This document shows positions 1 through 8,175 of a stretch of DNA of 39,432 nucleotides, piece after piece. Under the pieces are notes generated by a model. That model was not told where the DNA came from and did not search any database. It saw nothing but the letters and a program-made list of their open reading frames with translations. This DNA comes from Mesorhizobium metallidurans STM 2683 (GTDB lineage: Bacteria; Pseudomonadota; Alphaproteobacteria; Rhizobiales; Rhizobiaceae), in contig NZ_CAUM01000127.1 in the NCBI RefSeq assembly GCF_000350085.1, positions 1-39,432 of the forward strand, in the 5' to 3' direction. The position numbers were made by a program, and so were the translations under genes. Position 1 is the stretch's first letter; every line of letters starts with the position of its first letter.

Positions 1-313
1 GCTGCTTGACCGCGCCCGTGCCGTGGATGGCATAGCCGCCGCGAAAGAACACCGAATAAGGCATCGGCGACATGTCGTATTTGCGCGAGTACCACATCCG
101 TTCGGTCCGCTGCGGCCGATAGCTGCCGCGTGGCGTGACATAACCTTTGCGGGCGGTGGATACTGCCCACCGATACACCGCCTGACCATGTCTTACAGTC
201 ATCTTCTGCGAAGATATGTCGATGTTTGCAACCAGTTTGGCTGCCTGACCCTCGACTGAAGAACCAAACAGCATCGTTGCCAGAACCGCTGCCATGAGAA
301 TGGTCTTTTTCAT
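1..313 (-). CDS. L,D-transpeptidase (YkuD/ErfK family), C-terminus off the left edge
   Basis: The reverse strand from the ATG at 313 is open to the window edge and encodes the first 104 residues. They begin with a Sec signal peptide (MKKTILMAAVLATML, probable cleavage after GQAA), so the product is periplasmic. The mature part reads like the start of a YkuD domain: a strand ending QKMTVRHG, then VSTARKGYVTPRGSY, then YAIHGTGAVKQ, which matches the HGT motif of this fold. The catalytic SxGC(I/V)R motif should lie beyond the edge. Known members form 3-3 peptidoglycan crosslinks or attach proteins to peptidoglycan. Transcription diverges from the M20 peptidase gene across about 220 bases. The family is fairly sure; the exact role is unknown because the catalytic part is missing. 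Confidence 0.8.
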   Translation of the reverse strand, partial: MKKTILMAAVLATMLFGSSVEGQAAKLVANIDISSQKMTVRHGQAVYRWAVSTARKGYVTPRGSYRPQRTERMWYSRKYDMSPMPYSVFFRGGYAIHGTGAVKQ

Positions 314-534
314 GCGATCAAACCCCTTTGATTGCCCTGCCTGCTTGCCTTCACGCCATTATTCATCTTTTTAATGGTGCGTGAGCGAAATATCACACAC
401 TCCCTGACGAATTCACCAATCCAAAGCAGCGAATTTGAACGATTTCCCGCCATAGTTGCCGCGGCGACACCCAACTTTAGCGCGATCCGCCAACAGGCTT
501 GCCAAATCGCGTGCTTCGCTGCTCAATTCGCCGG

Positions 535-1815
535 ATGAACGAACGACTCCTGAAGGCGGTCGATGACCGGGTCGACGACCTGGTCGCGCTCACCGCCGAC
601 CTGATCCGTTTTCCAACTGTCAATCCGCCTGGCGAGGCCTATCGTCCTTGCGCCGAATATCTCGGCGCACGCCTGAAGAAGCGCGGTTTCGAGACCGAAT
701 TCATCCGCGCCGAAGGCACGCCCGGCGACACCGATCGCTACCCGCGCGTCAACGTCGTCGCCCGTTTTGACGGCCGCTCGGCTGGCGCCTGCGTGCATTT
801 CAACTCGCATATCGATGTCGTCGAGGCCGGCGAAGGCTGGAGCCTCGATCCTTTCGCCGGCATCGTCAGGGACGGCAAGGTCTATGGCCGCGGCGCCTGC
901 GACATGAAGGGCGGACTGGCCGCTTCCATCATCGCCGCCGAGGCCTTCATGGAGGTCTTTCCGGACTTTCCGGGCGCCATCGAGATCTCCGGCACGGTCG
1001 ACGAGGAGTCCGGCGGCTTCGGCGGCGTCGCCCATCTGGCCAAATCAGGCTATTTCTCCGCACCGAAGGTCGACCACGTCATCATCCCCGAGCCGTTGAA
1101 CAAGGATCGCATCTGCCTTGGCCACCGGGGCGTCTGGTGGGCGGAGATCGAGACCAAGGGCGAGATCGCGCATGGCTCGATGCCGTTCCTCGGCGACAAT
1201 GCGGTGCGCCACATGGGCGCCGTGCTGCGGGCGTTCGAGGACGAGCTGTTCCCGGCGCTTGATCGCAAAATGACGCGCATGCCCGTCGTGCCCGACGGGG
1301 CAAAACGCTCGACCATGAACATCAATTCCATCCATGGCGGCCAGACCGAGGATTTCCGGCCCGGCCTGCCCTCGCCCAACGTGCCGGATTCCTGCCGGCT
1401 GACCATCGACCGCCGTTTCCTGCTCGAAGAGGATTTGGGCACGGTCAAAAGCGAGGTCACTGATATCCTCGAGCGGCTGAAGCGCGAGCGCAAGAAATTC
1501 GACTACGAGATCCGCGACCTCATGGAGGTGCTGCCGCTGATGACCGAGCGCGACGCGCCGGTGGTGAAGGCGGTGGCGCAAGGCATCATGGAGATTTTCG
1601 ACCGCGAGCCCGACTACGTGATTTCGCCCGGCACCTATGATCAGAAGCACATCGCCCGCATCGGCCATATCTACGACTGCATTGCCTACGGCCCAGGCAT
1701 TCTCGATCTCGCCCACAGGCCCGACGAATGGGTCGGGATATCCGACATGGTGGAATCGGCCAAGGTGATGGCGATCGGGCTCAACGTGCTGCTGAGAGGT
1801 ACCGCCGCCGGGTAG
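535..1815 (+). CDS. M20 family metallopeptidase (ArgE/DapE type deacylase)
   Basis: This encodes 426 residues of a cytoplasmic zinc-dependent amidohydrolase related to acetylornithine deacetylase and succinyl-diaminopimelate desuccinylase. The metal ligands expected for M20 are visible: His92 and Asp94 in NSHIDVV, Asp123 in CDMKGG, the catalytic Glu157 with Glu158 in DEESGG, Glu186 in PEPLN and His394 in AHRPDE. A central lid domain follows GEIAHGSMP. I prefer the ATG at 535; a TTG at 499 would add 12 residues, and neither start has a strong ribosome binding site. The gene lies 158 bases ahead of a peptide-type ABC importer on the same strand, so it may hydrolyse an imported peptide or N-acyl amino acid. 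ArgE or DapE cannot be assigned from sequence alone, and those housekeeping genes usually sit elsewhere. Confidence 0.88.
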   Translation: MNERLLKAVDDRVDDLVALTADLIRFPTVNPPGEAYRPCAEYLGARLKKRGFETEFIRAEGTPGDTDRYPRVNVVARFDGRSAGACVHFNSHIDVVEAGEGWSLDPFAGIVRDGKVYGRGACDMKGGLAASIIAAEAFMEVFPDFPGAIEISGTVDEESGGFGGVAHLAKSGYFSAPKVDHVIIPEPLNKDRICLGHRGVWWAEIETKGEIAHGSMPFLGDNAVRHMGAVLRAFEDELFPALDRKMTRMPVVPDGAKRSTMNINSIHGGQTEDFRPGLPSPNVPDSCRLTIDRRFLLEEDLGTVKSEVTDILERLKRERKKFDYEIRDLMEVLPLMTERDAPVVKAVAQGIMEIFDREPDYVISPGTYDQKHIARIGHIYDCIAYGPGILDLAHRPDEWVGISDMVESAKVMAIGLNVLLRGTAAG

Positions 1816-1973
1816 CGACCGGGTAGACGCCAATCGATTGAGCATGCAGTTCGGAGAAAAACATTCCTTCAGGCACTGCCGGGCAGCATGAAACGCGATT
1901 TACTCCTCGGCGAAATCACGCTTCTATCCGCTGGGTTTTTTGAGCACATTCGAGCCTATGGGGAGTTTGCGCG

Positions 1974-3452
1974 ATGAAATTGTGGAAAACCATTCTGGCC
2001 GCCGCGGCGCTGGCACTGGCCACTGGCGCCTCCGCGTTTGCGGCGCGGACCGACCTCGTCATCGGCATCCCGCTCGAACCGCCGCATCTCGATCCGACCG
2101 CGGGTGCCGCGGCAGCGATCGACGAAGTGCTTTACGCCAATGTGTTCGAGGGCCTGACCCGTATCGGTCAGAATGGCGAAGTGCTGCCCGACCTCGCCGA
2201 AAGCTGGACTATATCCGATGACGGCAAGGTCTATGTTTTCAAGCTGCACACCGGCGTGAAATTCCACGACGGCACCGACTTCAACGCCGACGACGTGAAA
2301 TTCTCGCTCGACCGAGCTCGCGCCGACAATTCGGTCAACGCGCAAAAGGGCCTGTTCGCCGCCATCGACAAGGTCGAGGTGGTCGATTCGGCGACGGTCA
2401 AGGTCACGCTGAAGAACCCGCAAGGCTCCTTCCTCTACAATATGGGCTGGGGCGACGCGGTGATCGTGGCGCCTGAGACAGCCGGTACCAACAAGGAGAA
2501 GCCGATTGGCACCGGCCCGTTCAAATTCCAGAGCTGGGCCAAGGGTTCGTCGATCACGCTGGTCAAATCCGACAACTACTGGGGCACGCCCGTGTCGCTA
2601 GACAAGGCCGAGTTCCGCATCGTTCCGGATGCCGCTGCCGCCGTGCCCGCCTTGCTTTCCGGCGATGTCCAGGCCTTCCCTTTCTTCGATCCCGACAGCG
2701 TCGCACAGGCCCAGGGCGACCCCCGCTTCAAGGTGGTGATCGGCGCGACCGAGGGTGAGACCATCCTTGCGATCAACAACAAGAAGCCGCCTTTCGACAA
2801 GCTGCAGGTCAGGCAGGCGATTTCCTTTGCGCTCGACCGCAAGGCGATCATCGACGGCGCTTCGGCCGGCCTCGGCGTGCCGATCGGCTCGCACATGTCG
2901 CCCGCCAACAAGGACTATGTCGACCTCACCGGCCTCTATCCGCATAACGTGGACAAGGCCAAGGAGCTGCTGAAGGAGGCCGGCCTGGAGAATGGCTTCA
3001 AGGCGACGCTGAAGCTGCCGCCGCCTTCCTATGCGCGGCTTGGCGGCGAGATCATCGCCTCGCAGCTTCGCGACGTCGGCATCGATCTGGAGATCATTCC
3101 GGTCGAATGGGCGCAATGGCTGGATCAGGTGTTCACCAAGAAGGATTACGACCTGACCATCGTCTCACACACCGAGCCCAACGACATCGATATCTATTCG
3201 CGCAAGGATTATTACTTCAATTACGACAACCCGGCCTTCGACAAGATCATCGCGGAGTTGAACCTCACCTCCGATGAGGCCAAGCGCAAGACGCTGCTCG
3301 GCGAGGCGCAGAAGATCCTGGCCGACGACGCCGTGGTCGGCTTCCTCTACGAATTGCCGAAAGTCGGTGTCTGGGACGCCAAGCTGCAAGGCCTGTGGGA
3401 AAACGCGCCGATCCAGGCCAACGACCTGACCAAGGTGAAGTGGACGGATTGA
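1974..3452 (+). CDS. ABC transporter substrate-binding protein, family 5 (DppA/OppA type)
   Basis: This 492-residue periplasmic solute receptor starts with a signal peptide (MKLWKTILAAAALALATGASAFA, cleavage near residue 24). The body matches family 5 binding proteins: PPHLDPTAG at the mature N-terminus, VLYANVFEGLTRI, LAESWTISDDGKVYVFKLHTGVKFHDG (read as two adjacent motifs) and the IGTGPFKFQSW segment. A GGGGAG Shine-Dalgarno lies about 10 bases upstream of the ATG. It is the first gene of a complete importer (permeases at 3712 and 4656, ATPase at 5522), but a 160-base inverted repeat separates it from the permeases. Family 5 receptors bind di- and oligopeptides, opines, nickel or sugars; the ligand cannot be read from the sequence. 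The M20 peptidase upstream favours a peptide or acylated amino acid. Confidence 0.92.
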   Translation: MKLWKTILAAAALALATGASAFAARTDLVIGIPLEPPHLDPTAGAAAAIDEVLYANVFEGLTRIGQNGEVLPDLAESWTISDDGKVYVFKLHTGVKFHDGTDFNADDVKFSLDRARADNSVNAQKGLFAAIDKVEVVDSATVKVTLKNPQGSFLYNMGWGDAVIVAPETAGTNKEKPIGTGPFKFQSWAKGSSITLVKSDNYWGTPVSLDKAEFRIVPDAAAAVPALLSGDVQAFPFFDPDSVAQAQGDPRFKVVIGATEGETILAINNKKPPFDKLQVRQAISFALDRKAIIDGASAGLGVPIGSHMSPANKDYVDLTGLYPHNVDKAKELLKEAGLENGFKATLKLPPPSYARLGGEIIASQLRDVGIDLEIIPVEWAQWLDQVFTKKDYDLTIVSHTEPNDIDIYSRKDYYFNYDNPAFDKIIAELNLTSDEAKRKTLLGEAQKILADDAVVGFLYELPKVGVWDAKLQGLWENAPIQANDLTKVKWTD

Positions 3453-3489
3453 GGCTGTTGGCCGGCCAAAGGCGAAAGGTGCGCTCCGT

Positions 3490-3654
3490 CCCACCCCCCT
3501 CTGCCCTGCCGGGCATCTCCCCCGCAAGGGGGGAGATTGCGCCCTCATCTCCGCCTTCGCCAATCACCGGCATCGCAAGAAAAGCGCGGTCATCGAAACT
3601 GCCGATCTCCCCCCTTGCGGGGGAGATGTCCGGCAGGACAGAGGGGGGTGGGCG
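3490..3654. repeat. Inverted mosaic repeat (RIME-like) inside the ABC importer operon
   Basis: Two arms of about 46 bases, at 3491-3537 and 3605-3652, are near-perfect reverse complements. Each arm contains CTGCCGG and a small hairpin built on CTCCCCC GCAAG GGGGGAG. This layout matches the rhizobial intergenic mosaic elements known from Rhizobium, Sinorhizobium and Mesorhizobium; the RIME label is from memory. It fills most of the gap between the binding-protein gene and the first permease gene and could form a large cruciform or RNA hairpin. Confidence 0.8.
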
Positions 3655-3711
3655 GGAACGCGACCTTTGCCCGGTTTTTGCACCAAGCAACACAGCGGTC
3701 GCCCAACGATC

Positions 3712-4659
3712 ATGACCGCCTATCTCCTCAAGCGCCTCGCCATCGCCGTCGCCACGCTGGTCCTGGCCTCCATGGTGGTCTTCGCGGTGCTGGAGATTAT
3801 CCCCGGCGATCCGGCGCGGCTGATGCTGGGCATGAACGCCAGCGCCGAACAGGTTGAATTGCTGCGCAACCAGATGGGCCTCAACACGCCCCTCGCCTTG
3901 CGCTATTTGCACTGGGCCAGTGGTTTGCTGAGCCTCGATTTCGGCCGTTCCTACACCTATTCGGTGCCGGTCATCGATCTCGTCCGTGAGCGCGTCGTCG
4001 TCTCCTTGCCGCTGGCGCTGATCGCGCTGGCGCTATCCACCCTGATTGCCATTCCGGTCGGGCTGTTTTCCGCCGGCCGGCGCGGACGGGCCGGCGATAC
4101 GATTGCCATGGGCGCCGCGCAGCTTGGCGTTGCCGTGCCCAACTTCTGGTTCGCGCTGATGCTGATCTACCTCTTTGCCGTCTGGCTGCGGCTGGTGCCG
4201 TCAGGCGGTTTTCCGGGCTGGAGTGTGGGTGTCTGGCCGGCGCTGAAGGCGCTGGTCCTGCCGGCGATCGCGCTCGCTCTGCCGCAGGCGGCGATCCTCG
4301 CCCGCGTCACCCGCTCGGCGCTGATCGAAGTGCTGAACGAGGACTATATCCGCACCGCGCGCGCCAAGGGCCTGCCCTACCGCGCCGTCCTGTGGCGCCA
4401 CGCGCTGCGCAACGCCATGATCCCGGTGCTCACCATTCTCGGCCTGCAGTTCGCCTTCCTGCTCGCCGGCACCATCATCATCGAGAACGTCTTTTATCTC
4501 CCCGGCCTCGGCCGGCTTGTGTTCCAGGCGATCACCCAACGCGACCTGATCGTCGTCGAAAGCGTCGTCATGCTGCTGGTCGCCGCCGTCATCATCGTCA
4601 ACCTGCTTGTCGATCTTTCCTATGCGATCGTCGATCCGCGTCTGAGAAGCCGGCAATGA
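3712..4659 (+). CDS. ABC transporter permease, DppB type
   Basis: This 315-residue inner-membrane permease starts MTAYLLKRLAIAVATLVL. I take the ATG at 3712; an in-frame TTG at 3667 would lie at the end of the repeat and add 15 residues of non-typical sequence. Visible family signatures are PGDPARLMLG after the first helix, ALRYLHWASGLLSLDFGRSY split over the first periplasmic loop, and the EAA-type loop EVLNEDYIRTARAKGLP followed by RHALRNAMIPVLT, which contacts the ATPase. It ends ENVFYLPGLGRLVFQAI and a last helix. About six transmembrane segments are expected. The stop overlaps the next permease start (ATGA), indicating translational coupling. It forms the translocation pore with the protein from 4656. 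Confidence 0.93.
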   Translation: MTAYLLKRLAIAVATLVLASMVVFAVLEIIPGDPARLMLGMNASAEQVELLRNQMGLNTPLALRYLHWASGLLSLDFGRSYTYSVPVIDLVRERVVVSLPLALIALALSTLIAIPVGLFSAGRRGRAGDTIAMGAAQLGVAVPNFWFALMLIYLFAVWLRLVPSGGFPGWSVGVWPALKALVLPAIALALPQAAILARVTRSALIEVLNEDYIRTARAKGLPYRAVLWRHALRNAMIPVLTILGLQFAFLLAGTIIIENVFYLPGLGRLVFQAITQRDLIVVESVVMLLVAAVIIVNLLVDLSYAIVDPRLRSRQ

Positions 4660-5525
4660 CGCTGCGCTTCGACCTCCCCGAGGAAAATCTCGCCGGCATT
4701 TTGGCCAAGGCATTCAGGAATCGCTCCTTCCTCGCTGGCTTCGTCATCACCGCGCTGGTGGCGGCAGTGGCGCTGCTCTCCTATGTCTGGACACCTGACG
4801 ACGTCACCAAATTGGTCATCGCCGACAAGACGCTAGGACCATCGCCGGCAAACTGGTTCGGCACCGACCATTTCGGCCGCGACATTCTTTCCATGATCAT
4901 GGTCGGCGCCCGCAACTCGATCGCCGTCGCACTGGTGGCGGTCGGCATCGGCATGGGCATCGGCGTGCCGCTCGGCGCCTTTGCCGCGGTGCGCGGCGGC
5001 CTGATCGACGAAGCGCTGATGCGGCTCAACGATCTGGTCTTTGCCTTCCCCGCTCTGCTCTCGGCGATCATGATCACCGCCATCTTCGGGCCGGGTGCGA
5101 TCAACGCCATCATCGCCATCGGCATCTTCAACATTCCGGTCTTCGCCCGGGTGGCACGGGCTGGCGCACTCGCCATCTGGCCGCGCGAATTCATCCTCGC
5201 CGCGCGCGCCGCCGGCAAGGGCAAGATGCTGATCACGCTGGAACATGTCCTCCCCAACATCGTCACTCTGCTGCTGGTACAAGGCACCATCCAGTTCGCT
5301 CTGGGCATCCTGGCCGAAGCCGGGCTTTCCTATGTCGGTCTGGGCACGCAACCGCCAATGCCGAGTTGGGGCCGCATGCTGTTCGATGCGCAGACCCGCA
5401 TGGTGGTGGCGCCGTGGATGGCGATCTTCCCGGGCATGGCGATCGTCATCACCGTGCTCGGGCTGAACCTGCTCGGCGACGGCATCGCCGACATCCTCGA
5501 TCCCCGATCGCGGCGGCAGCGATGA
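4656..5525 (+). CDS. ABC transporter permease, DppC type
   Basis: This 289-residue permease starts at the ATG that overlaps the stop of the previous gene. It has the short N-terminal cytoplasmic segment and first helix typical of DppC proteins, then the conserved periplasmic motif GTDHFGRDILSMIMVGARNS, and the ATPase-contacting EAA loop REFILAARAAGKGKMLITLEHVLPN (read across two turns). The C-terminal part AEAGLSYVGLGTQPPMPSWGRML is a strong family signature. It ends with a four-base overlap onto the ATPase gene. Longer in-frame extensions upstream would lie entirely within the preceding permease gene and are not credible. It partners the DppB-type permease in the inner membrane. Confidence 0.93.
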   Translation: MTLRFDLPEENLAGILAKAFRNRSFLAGFVITALVAAVALLSYVWTPDDVTKLVIADKTLGPSPANWFGTDHFGRDILSMIMVGARNSIAVALVAVGIGMGIGVPLGAFAAVRGGLIDEALMRLNDLVFAFPALLSAIMITAIFGPGAINAIIAIGIFNIPVFARVARAGALAIWPREFILAARAAGKGKMLITLEHVLPNIVTLLLVQGTIQFALGILAEAGLSYVGLGTQPPMPSWGRMLFDAQTRMVVAPWMAIFPGMAIVITVLGLNLLGDGIADILDPRSRRQR

Positions 5526-7165
5526 GCCTGCTCGAAATCGGGAACCTCTCGCTGTCGATCGGCGGCACGCCGATCCTGAGAAACATCGAGCTGTCCGTCT
5601 CGCCCGGCGAGGTGATGGGGCTGGTCGGCGAATCCGGTTCGGGCAAGTCGATGACGGCGCTGACAATCATGCAGCTTCTGCCCTGGGTGGCACGCGCCAC
5701 CGGCCGCGTCACCTTCGACGGCGTCGACATCCTTGCAGCAAGCGAGGACCAGATGTGCGCGCTGCGCGGCGACGACATAGGCATGGTTTTCCAGGAGCCG
5801 ATGACGGCGCTCAATCCGGTCAAGACCATTGGCGAGCAGGTCGCGGAAGGCATACGCTGGCACACGAGGGCGAGCCGCGCCGACGCCGAGGAACGCGCGC
5901 GAAAAATGCTCGACCGGGTCGGCCTGCCCTCAGCACAATTCCCGCTGTCGCGCTATCCGCACGAACTGTCCGGCGGCCAGCGCCAGCGCGTCGTCATCGC
6001 CATTGCCTGTGCGCTGAAACCCAAGCTGCTGATCGCCGACGAGCCGACGACGGCGCTCGACGTGGTGCTGCAGGCGCAAATCCTCGATCTTCTGCGCGAC
6101 CTCGTCGCGGAAAACCGCATGGGCCTGCTCCTGATCTCGCACGATCTTGCGGTGGTCACCGAGATGGCGGACCGTATCACCATCCTGCGCCATGGTGAGG
6201 TGATGGAAGCCGGCGACACCGCACGCACGCTGTCCGAACAGCTCCACCCCTACACGCGCCAACTGGCGCAGGCCTCGATGCATGTACCCGCGCGGGCCAA
6301 AACATACGAGGTCGGCCAAGGCAAGCCTCTGCTTCAGGTGGCCAAACCTCTTCTTCAGGTCGAACGGGTGACGCGCGATTACCCCGGGCGGCGCACATCG
6401 CTGTTCAAACGCTCCGCTCCGACCCGCGCCGTCGACAATGTCTCATTCTCGATGATCTCAGGCCAGTCGGTGGCGCTGGTCGGGCGTTCCGGCTGCGGCA
6501 AGTCCACGCTTGCCCGCCTGGTCCTGGCGCTGGACGAGCCGACATCAGGAGCGATCCGGTTTCGCGGTCAAGATATCGCCGGCAAGAGCGAGGCCGACCT
6601 CAAATCCGCGCGGCGCGACATGCAGGTGGTGTTCCAGGACCCTTACGGCTCTTTCGACCCACGCCAGAAGGTCGAAAGACTGGTCGCTGAACCGCTGCAT
6701 GTGCTGGAGAGGAAACCGGACAGTGCCGAGCGGCGCGAGATGGTGGCAAAGGCCTTGCATGAGGTCGGTCTCAGCCCGCGCGACATGGACAAATACCCGC
6801 ATGAGTTTTCGGGCGGCCAGCGCCAGCGCCTGTCGATCGCCCGCGCCATCATCACCCGGCCAAAGCTGGTCGTCGCCGACGAGCCGGTCTCGGCGCTCGA
6901 TGTCTCGATCCGCGCCCAGATCCTCGACCTGTTCGCCGGGCTCAACCAGAAGCTCGGCATCGCCTATCTGTTCATCACCCACGATCTGACCGTCGCGCGC
7001 GCCATCACCGACGAGGTGATGGTCATGCATGACGGCCGGATCGTCGAGCGCGGCAAGACGAGCGAGGTGCTCGACCACCCGCAGTCCGAGGCAGCCAGGG
7101 CATTGGTCACAGCGGCTCCCGACCTGCACCGGGCGATCGCGCGACGACTGCGGGAACAGGAGTGA
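5522..7165 (+). CDS. Fused double ATP-binding subunit of peptide-type ABC importer (DppD-DppF fusion)
   Basis: This 547-residue protein carries two complete ABC domains in tandem. The first half has Walker A GESGSGKS (residues 36-43), signature LSGGQRQR and Walker B LLIADEPTTALD. The second has Walker A GRSGCGKS, signature FSGGQRQR and Walker B LVVADEPVSALD. Each half ends with a switch His (ISHDL, ITHDL). Between them lies an oligopeptide-transporter C-terminal segment (QLHPYTRQL). The fusion replaces the two separate ATPases of DppD/DppF systems and powers the permease pair encoded upstream, with which it is translationally coupled (ATGA at 5522). The hinge holds a short direct duplication (KPLLQV twice, near 6324 and 6348), which looks like a local slippage duplication and leaves the frame intact. 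Confidence 0.94.
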   Translation: MSLLEIGNLSLSIGGTPILRNIELSVSPGEVMGLVGESGSGKSMTALTIMQLLPWVARATGRVTFDGVDILAASEDQMCALRGDDIGMVFQEPMTALNPVKTIGEQVAEGIRWHTRASRADAEERARKMLDRVGLPSAQFPLSRYPHELSGGQRQRVVIAIACALKPKLLIADEPTTALDVVLQAQILDLLRDLVAENRMGLLLISHDLAVVTEMADRITILRHGEVMEAGDTARTLSEQLHPYTRQLAQASMHVPARAKTYEVGQGKPLLQVAKPLLQVERVTRDYPGRRTSLFKRSAPTRAVDNVSFSMISGQSVALVGRSGCGKSTLARLVLALDEPTSGAIRFRGQDIAGKSEADLKSARRDMQVVFQDPYGSFDPRQKVERLVAEPLHVLERKPDSAERREMVAKALHEVGLSPRDMDKYPHEFSGGQRQRLSIARAIITRPKLVVADEPVSALDVSIRAQILDLFAGLNQKLGIAYLFITHDLTVARAITDEVMVMHDGRIVERGKTSEVLDHPQSEAARALVTAAPDLHRAIARRLREQE

Positions 7166-7192
7166 GCGACCGGACGGTCGACTTACTCCTGT
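7156..7192. terminator. Hairpin spanning two convergent stop codons
   Basis: The arms ACAGGAGT (7156-7163) and ACTCCTGT (7185-7192) pair, and inside them CGACCG and CGGTCG pair around a two-base loop. The stop codons of the ABC ATPase gene (7163-7165) and the convergent TerB-like gene (7183-7185) both lie in the structure. There is no T tract, so a bidirectional termination or mRNA-end stabilising role is likely rather than certain. Confidence 0.5.
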
Positions 7193-7614
7193 GGCTTCGC
7201 CACATCGACCGGGCTGATGTCGAGCAGGTCGAGCGTACGGCGCAACAACCGCACCTCGGTCTCGGCCAATTGAGAATCGGCCTTCGCGATTTCCGCCATG
7301 TGGCGCGCGAGCAGCTTGCGCCGCTCGATGTCGAGGCCGCGGAACTGCGCAATGGCCTGCGAGCCGTTGGTCTCGTAGCCGAACTCGTTGAGATATTCGA
7401 TGACGCGGTCGATGCTGGCTTCCGGAATGCCGAAGGCTTCCCGGCAGATGCGCCTGAAGGCCACCATCTCGCTCTCGCTGACGGATCCGTCGGCGAGGAT
7501 CATACGGAACAGCATCAGCAATTCCGCCGACAGCACCGGATCGTCCGCGACCTTGCGCACGCCGGGGTCGCCATCGAAGATCGAGCGTATCTGGTCCAGC
7601 AAAGCGAATGCCAT
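7183..7614 (-). CDS. TerB-like (tellurite resistance TerB family) protein
   Basis: This 143-residue, all-helical soluble protein has the TerB fold layout: two repeats of a short acidic helix-loop-helix, ILADGSVSESEMVAFRRI in the first half and AKADSQLAETEVRLLRR in the second. In the family such Asp-rich loops are proposed to bind metal. I start it at the ATG at 7614, preceded by GAGGGAAC; an upstream ATG at 7638 would put that ribosome binding site inside the gene. TerB-domain proteins have been linked to tellurite resistance and membrane-associated stress complexes, but single-domain alphaproteobacterial members have no defined function. It has no co-directional neighbour close by and seems monocistronic. 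Confidence 0.8.
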   Translation of the reverse strand: MAFALLDQIRSIFDGDPGVRKVADDPVLSAELLMLFRMILADGSVSESEMVAFRRICREAFGIPEASIDRVIEYLNEFGYETNGSQAIAQFRGLDIERRKLLARHMAEIAKADSQLAETEVRLLRRTLDLLDISPVDVAKPQE

Positions 7615-7789
7615 GGAGTTCCCTCTTCGATTCGTCATGAATAGGTAGCGCGGAATCAGCCTTACGCAAACGGGTCAGAAGGTGCCAATCGCGGCGAAGC
7701 TGCCGGCGGAACCCATGCGCGGGCTGACTGGTGTATGACTGCGGGCCTGATAGACTGTGAGCGTACGAATCATGTTGGAGGAGCCACAC

Positions 7790-7960
7790 ATGAATCTCAG
7801 TGCGCCTACGCAGATTGTTTTTATCATATCCCTTATCATTGCCATTATCGGCCTTCTTGCCGCTTTTGGCATACTTGCGTTCATTCCCATACCCGCGGTT
7901 TGGATTGCCCTCATCGCTTATATCGTGCTTGCCGGCGGCTGCTTGGTCCGCGGCGCCTAG
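7790..7960 (+). CDS. Small hydrophobic membrane protein (56 residues)
   Basis: The ORF starts at the ATG at 7790, directly preceded by a strong GGAGGAG Shine-Dalgarno (7777-7783), and ends at a TAG that abuts a repeat element. The protein is nearly all hydrophobic, with two predicted helices (residues about 8-30 and 33-52) separated by a short FIPIP turn, and a short GGCLVRGA tail, so it should be an inner-membrane hairpin protein. I do not recognise a named family. The ribosome binding site and membrane-like composition make it credible as a real gene. A GTG at 7757 would extend it by 11 residues but would bury the ribosome binding site. Confidence 0.6.
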   Translation: MNLSAPTQIVFIISLIIAIIGLLAAFGILAFIPIPAVWIALIAYIVLAGGCLVRGA

Positions 7961-8078
7961 TGCATGTCGCCCAAAAGCTTGCCCTCGGGCTTGACCCTAG
8001 GGTGCGCAGCGGTTTTGGGACAACGACATGCATAAAACAAAGGCTTGAAGCGCATCGTACAGGCGACGCGCTTCAAGC
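7961..8078. repeat. Palindromic intergenic repeat, long copy (family A)
   Basis: It begins TGCATGTCG at 7961 and closes with CGACATGCA at 8024-8032, with CCCAAAA and GGTTTTGGG also pairing inside; the loop has about 25 extra bases compared with the copy at 13175. A second hairpin follows: GCTTGAAGCGC (8043-8053) pairs perfectly with GCGCTTCAAGC (8068-8078). The core AAAGTGCGCAGCGGTTTTGG recurs, with small changes, at 13175 and 14168. I recall this as a common Mesorhizobium intergenic repeat with no known function. Confidence 0.75.
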
Positions 8079-8101
8079 ACTCCAATCTCAGGCAACTCGG
8101 A

Positions 8102-8132
8102 GCGCCCGGTCAAAAGCCGGGCGCTTTTGATT
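8102..8132 (+). terminator. Rho-independent terminator
   Basis: GCGCCCGG (8102-8109) pairs with CCGGGCGC (8117-8124) around a seven-base loop and is followed by TTTTGATT. It faces the plus strand and ends any transcript coming from the small membrane protein gene at 7790, insulating the AraC-type regulator that starts at 8176. Confidence 0.75.
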
Positions 8133-8175
8133 CTAGGCGATGGTCTGTTAAAGTCCCCGGGCGGAAGGAAAGCTC

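Noticed and set aside
3667..3711. TTG-started extension of the first permease
   Set aside because: The added residues come from sequence just after the mosaic repeat and do not resemble the short N-terminus of DppB proteins; the ATG at 3712 gives the family length.
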